DNA of 64,000 nt from Piscicola geometra (taxonomy: Eukaryota; Annelida; Clitellata; Hirudinida; Piscicolidae): NCBI GenBank assembly GCA_943735955.1, contig OX030957.1, forward strand, positions 10,777,100 to 10,841,099, written 5' to 3'. A program made the position numbers and the translations under genes. Positions within the stretch are counted from its first letter, which is position 1. Each line of letters begins with the position of its first letter. Below, in pieces: positions 60,401-64,000 of the stretch. The notes under the pieces are model-generated. The model was not told where the DNA came from, ran no database searches, and was given only the letters and a program-made list of their open reading frames with translations.

Positions 60401-63063
60401 CCAACAACAACAACAACAACTCTTCAACAACCAAACGCTTCTTTTGAACGACCCACAACAACAACTGCAACACTTTGGACACTTCGCGAGTCCCGCTGTC
60501 TTTTACAATTGCCTCTCTTCAGAAACTTTCCAGCATGAAAGGTTGAACGTGCCATGACTTCTTAATTGAATTCTTAATATCGTCTTTTATTCTGTTTTTA
60601 CATACGTTTTATCTTTCATGCAATCAGCATCAAGCATGTTCAACTGGTGCTTTTTTGAGGTAAATTAGAGTAATTTAATTAATAAAACTTCAAAAAAGTG
60701 AATGGGCATTTCTAAAATAGAAGCAAATCAGTAATTCAGAATAAAATACAACAACGAATATTATTGACGTGGCGTGAACCCGAACGAGCAAGTAAAACAG
60801 ATAGCAGTAGAGATATGTAAAATCAAAATTAACCAAGACGGCAGACTCAAAAATAAACAAAATTGAGTTAAATTTAAATTTAAATTATTTAAAATTATTT
60901 TTTCGAAATGATTTATATATAAAAATTAATAATATATTTTCAACAAAAATACTTGGGTCTTAGCTTGGACGTTTATAAGTACATGTTCATGCTTATATCT
61001 GGGAACTATTTGTTATTTATCTTTCTAATATCAAAAGAAAGTTCTCAATTTTCATTTATTTAAAAAATATAACTGTTTTTTTGTGCAACGGAATAAAAAA
61101 CAAGAAAAATGATAAGAGGTTAGCAAAACTCCTAGAACAAAATGCAGACATTAATAAAAAAAAATCTTTTATACGTCTTTTCCAAAGTGAAAAGTTGAGA
61201 TTTGTCTGACAAAGAGGCGCCATCCTTTAGAAAACGACAAGCAAATTACTTTAGAAATAACGGTTGGCAGGAATAGAAGCGTAAGATAGGAATAATGACG
61301 TTTTCTATTCTCTATTGATCAGTGAACGCTCTTGTGTTGTTATATTTTTCCGTATCATAAGTTTTATTTATATATACCTAAAAAAGTGATTCCTCACTAT
61401 TTTAATATTTTAACTAAAATAAAACTTTTTCTAAAGTTTTTTAACTTTTAATAGTTTCAAGTGTTACACATTTATAATTTTTAAGTTTTATGACAGCTTC
61501 ATTCAATATATCTTGAATGTGATCAGGGAAAGAGTTCCCCACGAAAAATTTTCGATCTCGAAACTATGTTTACCATTAAAGCTCTGTAGATAATATTTGT
61601 ACAGGCTGATGAGGAGATAAAATGTTTATGTCTTTATCGAAAGCAATTAAAGGAAAAACAAGTTGACGTTATTCAAATGTGACTTTCCAGGAATTTCTAT
61701 CGAGTTATTCAAATTATACTTTAGATTATATATTTGAAATCATCAATCTCCTATACATTTTTCACTATTTTAGAATTTTAGTGGTTTAAGAAAAATAATT
61801 CTTAATGAAGACATTTTTCATACGACACAATTATTAGGTTCTCAGTTCCCAGTCTGAAATCGATTTTTTGCGGCTTTGGGGCGTATGCCTTGAACTCGTC
61901 TCTTTTCAGAACTTACTTAACTTAACTCGACTATCTTAATTTTAATTTAAGTTTTAAATTTTAAAAGAAAGGGTTAGAGTCTTTAGTTAGTATTTGTAAG
62001 TTTTTTTTATAAATGGAAACTAAATAAATATATTGTATTAATGTGAATTACAAGTCAAGCTCTTGGAAAACCCTACAGTGAATTAGGAATGTTTTTGTTA
62101 AATCATGTAACTTTAAAAACAGTAAAAAAATCATTATTTTTTCAAATAGATCATATATTAGGAAAAAATATATAAGAATAATTTTTATTTATTTATAACA
62201 TTTGTTAGTTGCTTTGTCGACATGACTCTACTAGGCTTCTGCAAGAAGATGCTCATCTTAGCTGAGAATGTGGAACTTTTGGATTTGTTGATATGAAGCA
62301 AAAGTTTGGTAGTGGTCTATCACTATTACAGCATCGATGAATTAGTCTTTTGCAACATTAGAATGCATGCATTAACTGGCTCTCAAAAAGAAGCGAAAAA
62401 AGTAGTAATATTCTGCAATAATGAGGTAGTATGGAATGAATTTTCTGGAGATTAAATAACGAGGAATCTCAGTATTGACACAAGATGAAAAAGTAACAAC
62501 CATGGAGAACACTCTAATTCAATTTTATTATATTTATTATAAAGTTTACAAAACTTAAATATTGAAATATATAAAATATTCTAATCTAAAAGAATGTAAA
62601 GACCTCATCATTTTGAAGAGATTAAATTATTTTTAATCATCGATATTTTTTTATAGAATTTTATTTTATTTTGGAAATAACTTGTACTAATTTGAATTTT
62701 TATACATTATTGTATATTCATTTATACTTTCAAAAACTCAAATTTTTTTTTCTTTAAAAAATTTCCAAATATCGTTAGAAAATTTTTTTTAAATTGCATT
62801 TTTGAACCTTTCAATTCAGACAATTGAAGCAATCTCTCCAGGAACTAACGCCTGTCTACTCCAACAACAATAAAAACAACATTCACAACAATTTTGGTGA
62901 CGGGATGAACAACAACTTCAGCAACTACAACACACAAGCAAACTCTGGTGGCAAGGCTAACTGCACTTCCAACAATAGCAAAGACACTAATCATTGCTCT
63001 AAAAATGTCGAAAACATCGCCAAAAATGACAACAAAAACCATTTTGTCAGTGCTTCTCATCAG
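50813..63063 (+). CDS. Gln/Asn/Ser-rich multi-exon gene, probable nuclear protein, function unknown
   Basis: Five exons at 50813-51473, 52065-52460, 56993-57295, 60187-60541 and 62820-63063 join in phase (1/2, 1/2, 1/2, 2/1) with GT-AG sites. From the first ATG at 50879 they give exactly 631 codons with no stop. The chain starts with a Q-rich stretch, then an acidic/Ser segment, a basic cluster ([17 protein letters not shown]) that looks like a nuclear localisation signal, a Pro-rich run, a basic/Ser-Arg segment ([17 protein letters not shown]), an N-rich exon, a Q-rich exon and an N/S-rich exon. No folded domain is recognised. Such composition is common in transcription or RNA regulators (inference). 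Exons upstream of 50813 are possible. The 3' end may be the short exon at 63920 or lie beyond the window. Confidence 0.7.
52065..52460 (+). CDS. Q/N-rich gene, Pro-rich and Ser/Arg-rich exon
   Basis: Acceptor ACGCAG, donor AACG|GTTGAT. Encodes [20 protein letters not shown] early, a DDDDDE run, then a basic SR-like tract. Codon use is clearly more GC-rich than the flanks, supporting real coding. An internal ATG at 52070 could also be an alternative start. Confidence 0.72.
52461..53990. other. Intron 2 of the Q/N-rich gene, first part
   Basis: AT-rich, with nothing but a short (TA)n at 53298-53315 and a few ATCC/ATCT units near 53700-53770. Confidence 0.4.
54000..55920 (+). mobile_element. 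Decayed CR1-like LINE and associated relics inside intron 2
   Basis: A stretch of higher GC than its surroundings, with broken frames. The part at 54660-55010 is recognisable as the C-terminal end of a CR1/jockey-type reverse transcriptase ORF. Two diverged copies of a segment beginning AGTAACTCATT (54376 and 55614) show internal duplication. No long intact frame remains. Confidence 0.65.
54660..55010 (+). pseudogene. LINE reverse-transcriptase C-terminal fragment
   Basis: One frame reads [20 protein letters not shown] then [20 protein letters not shown] and [16 protein letters not shown]. This follows the LEKVQRRAARFV...LGWxxLxxRR...LxxxYKIxxxLVDI pattern of the region after the RT domain in CR1-like non-LTR elements. 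The expected upstream RT catalytic motifs are not readable. Confidence 0.75.
56337..56946. repeat. (ATCC)n tetranucleotide array with ATTC/ATCT variants
   Basis: About 610 bases, pure ATCC in the centre (56481-56650) and interrupted at both sides. It ends about 45 bases before an exon of the Q/N-rich gene. The Ser-Ile-His-Pro frame across it is a repeat artefact. Confidence 0.97.
56993..57295 (+). CDS. Q/N-rich gene, Asn/Lys/Ser-rich exon
   Basis: Acceptor CACTCCAG, about 45 bases after the ATCC array ends. Donor TCCCA|GTTGGT. Encodes [20 protein letters not shown] and, later, [20 protein letters not shown]. Confidence 0.65.
57296..58761. other. Intron 3 of the Q/N-rich gene, first part
   Basis: AT-rich; nothing recognised. 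Confidence 0.4.
58762..58837. repeat. 19-bp minisatellite, four units
   Basis: Four tandem copies of TTTATTCAATGTATT(C/T)TTA, exactly 19 bases each, with one or two substitutions. Confidence 0.95.
58889..59098 (+). CDS. Candidate cassette exon in intron 3 (weak)
   Basis: After a good pyrimidine tract and CCAG, an open frame reads [20 protein letters not shown], then [20 protein letters not shown], to a TAG. GC content is raised locally. An acceptor at AAATCCAG|GC would fit the incoming phase, but no convincing donor in the right phase is seen. Could be an alternative terminal exon or chance. Confidence 0.25.
60187..60541 (+). CDS. Q/N-rich gene, polyglutamine exon
   Basis: Acceptor TCCACCAG, donor GAAAG|GTTGAA. 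Encodes [20 protein letters not shown], then repeated short Q runs ([26 protein letters not shown]). The parallel Thr-rich frame over the same bases is a shadow. Confidence 0.7.
60542..62819. other. Intron 4 of the Q/N-rich gene
   Basis: AT-rich. A short piece near 60757-60792 (TATTATTGACGTGGCGTGAA, then CCCGAACGAGC) is a fragment of the second SINE family. Nothing else recognised. Confidence 0.4.
62820..63063 (+). CDS. Q/N-rich gene, polyasparagine exon
   Basis: Acceptor TTTCAATTCAG, donor CATCAG|GTGACA. Encodes [20 protein letters not shown] and many further N-rich clusters, ending in HFVSASHQ. Ends in phase 0. Confidence 0.68.
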
Positions 63064-63919
63064 GTGACAAATTTATATCTTATTAATATTGCTAAAAAAT
63101 TAATATAATATTCTATCATACTCTTCAGAATTAATCAGTTTTTTATAATCTTAGTACATAAATGTTAAAAAAGTAAGGGATGTTGAATGAATACGATCAC
63201 TGGTACGGAGCTTAATCAACTATATTAATCCTTTTTGTTTGCCGAAAAAACATTTAAGTATTTGGTCCTTAGAACAAAACAATTTCTCTTCCCTCCTTCT
63301 ACATCACTCACTTCTGAAGTCAATTAAATGCCTTGTTTTTTAAAGCTCGTGACAGAGTGCTTTTAAATTATTAGTAATTAGAGCTATAAAAACTGAGATT
63401 TATTTATGCAACAAATACACTGAAATTTCGACTGAATACCTAATGAAGTCATAAAAGATTAAAAAAAACAAACACATTCAAAAGAAAAATAGATAGTTTT
63501 TGAATAAATCATCTGATGGTGTAAAACTATAAATGTGATTATAACACAATAATGAAACAATAATTTAATAAATATCTTAACAGTGGTCACTTAAAAGTCA
63601 TAAGACTTGCGGTGGTTTAACACCCTAAATAAAACTAAAAATAAAATATTCAATTTAATTCTCAATTAAATAAAAATTTAATGCAATTTTTAATAAGTTC
63701 ATAAGTCATTTTGATATCTTATCTATTTAAACAAAAATCCAAAAAATTTCATCTATTTTGTATCTTTTTAATATTTTTCAATAAAATAATTTGACACGAT
63801 CCAAATAGCCTATTCATATTCTCCACAAAATTTTTAAAAAAAAACAACAAATTATTCACTTAAAATCATGTATTTTATTTAGTTTTCACAGTTTTGTTTT
63901 TTCTTTGTGATTCATCCAG
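63064..63919. other. AT-rich non-coding, possible last intron
   Basis: No coding signal until the acceptor at 63918-63919. Confidence 0.4.
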
Positions 63920-63949
63920 CTAAAATCGCATGAAACGAGCCGTTGGTGA
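63920..63949 (+). CDS. Possible terminal exon of the Q/N-rich gene
   Basis: A strong pyrimidine tract and CAG acceptor (TTTTCTTTGTGATTCATCCAG region) is followed in phase 0 by LKSHETSRW and TGA. It fits the phase of the previous exon. It is too short to prove, and a micro-exon with a donor at GTTG|GTGAAA is an alternative. Confidence 0.4.
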   Translation, partial: LKSHETSRW

Positions 63950-64000
63950 AAAATGCTACGAAACGCCCAAGTTCAAAAAACCTTATATTTTTTCTAAGAT

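Overview
This is a eukaryotic nuclear window, very AT-rich, from an animal genome (most likely an invertebrate). The evidence is GT-AG introns with conserved phases, tRNA-derived SINEs, hAT and Tc1/mariner-type DNA transposons, a CR1-like LINE remnant and very long microsatellites. There are no operons, no bacterial-style gene packing and no CRISPR. I cannot name the species or phylum from sequence alone.

Region by region: (1) 221-6590, minus strand, is a complete or nearly complete 13-exon gene for a phosphoglycerate kinase (PGK)-like protein. All exon phases fit, and several stretches align to ordinary PGK without indels. Yet the residues that bind 3-phosphoglycerate and nucleotide are largely replaced, so it reads as a PGK pseudoenzyme. 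Its introns carry a (TA)n/(CT)n tract, two SINE-like repeats and a hAT-like MITE. (2) 6591-50800 is about 44 kb of AT-rich, mostly non-coding DNA. It holds a roughly 435-bp TAG array, large CA arrays, tRNA-related SINEs, two hAT elements with exact 8-bp target duplications (22389-23220 and 24589-25876), hAT relics, and two copies of a TA-flanked MITE with GGGGAGACC ends. One MITE copy sits inside a hAT relic. A few short ORFs here could be isolated exons but have weak support. (3) 50813-63063, plus strand, is a second multi-exon gene. It encodes a low-complexity Gln/Asn/Ser-rich, probably nuclear protein of unknown function. Five exons join in phase, and a possible sixth lies at 63920. Intron 2 holds a decayed CR1-like LINE and a 600-bp ATCC array.

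The two genes show no obvious functional link. The most interesting object is the PGK-like gene: an intact, spliced reading frame that keeps the PGK length and core while losing the catalytic arginines and the glycine-rich nucleotide loops. The second is the Q/N-rich gene. The transposons also give a readable record of nested insertion.
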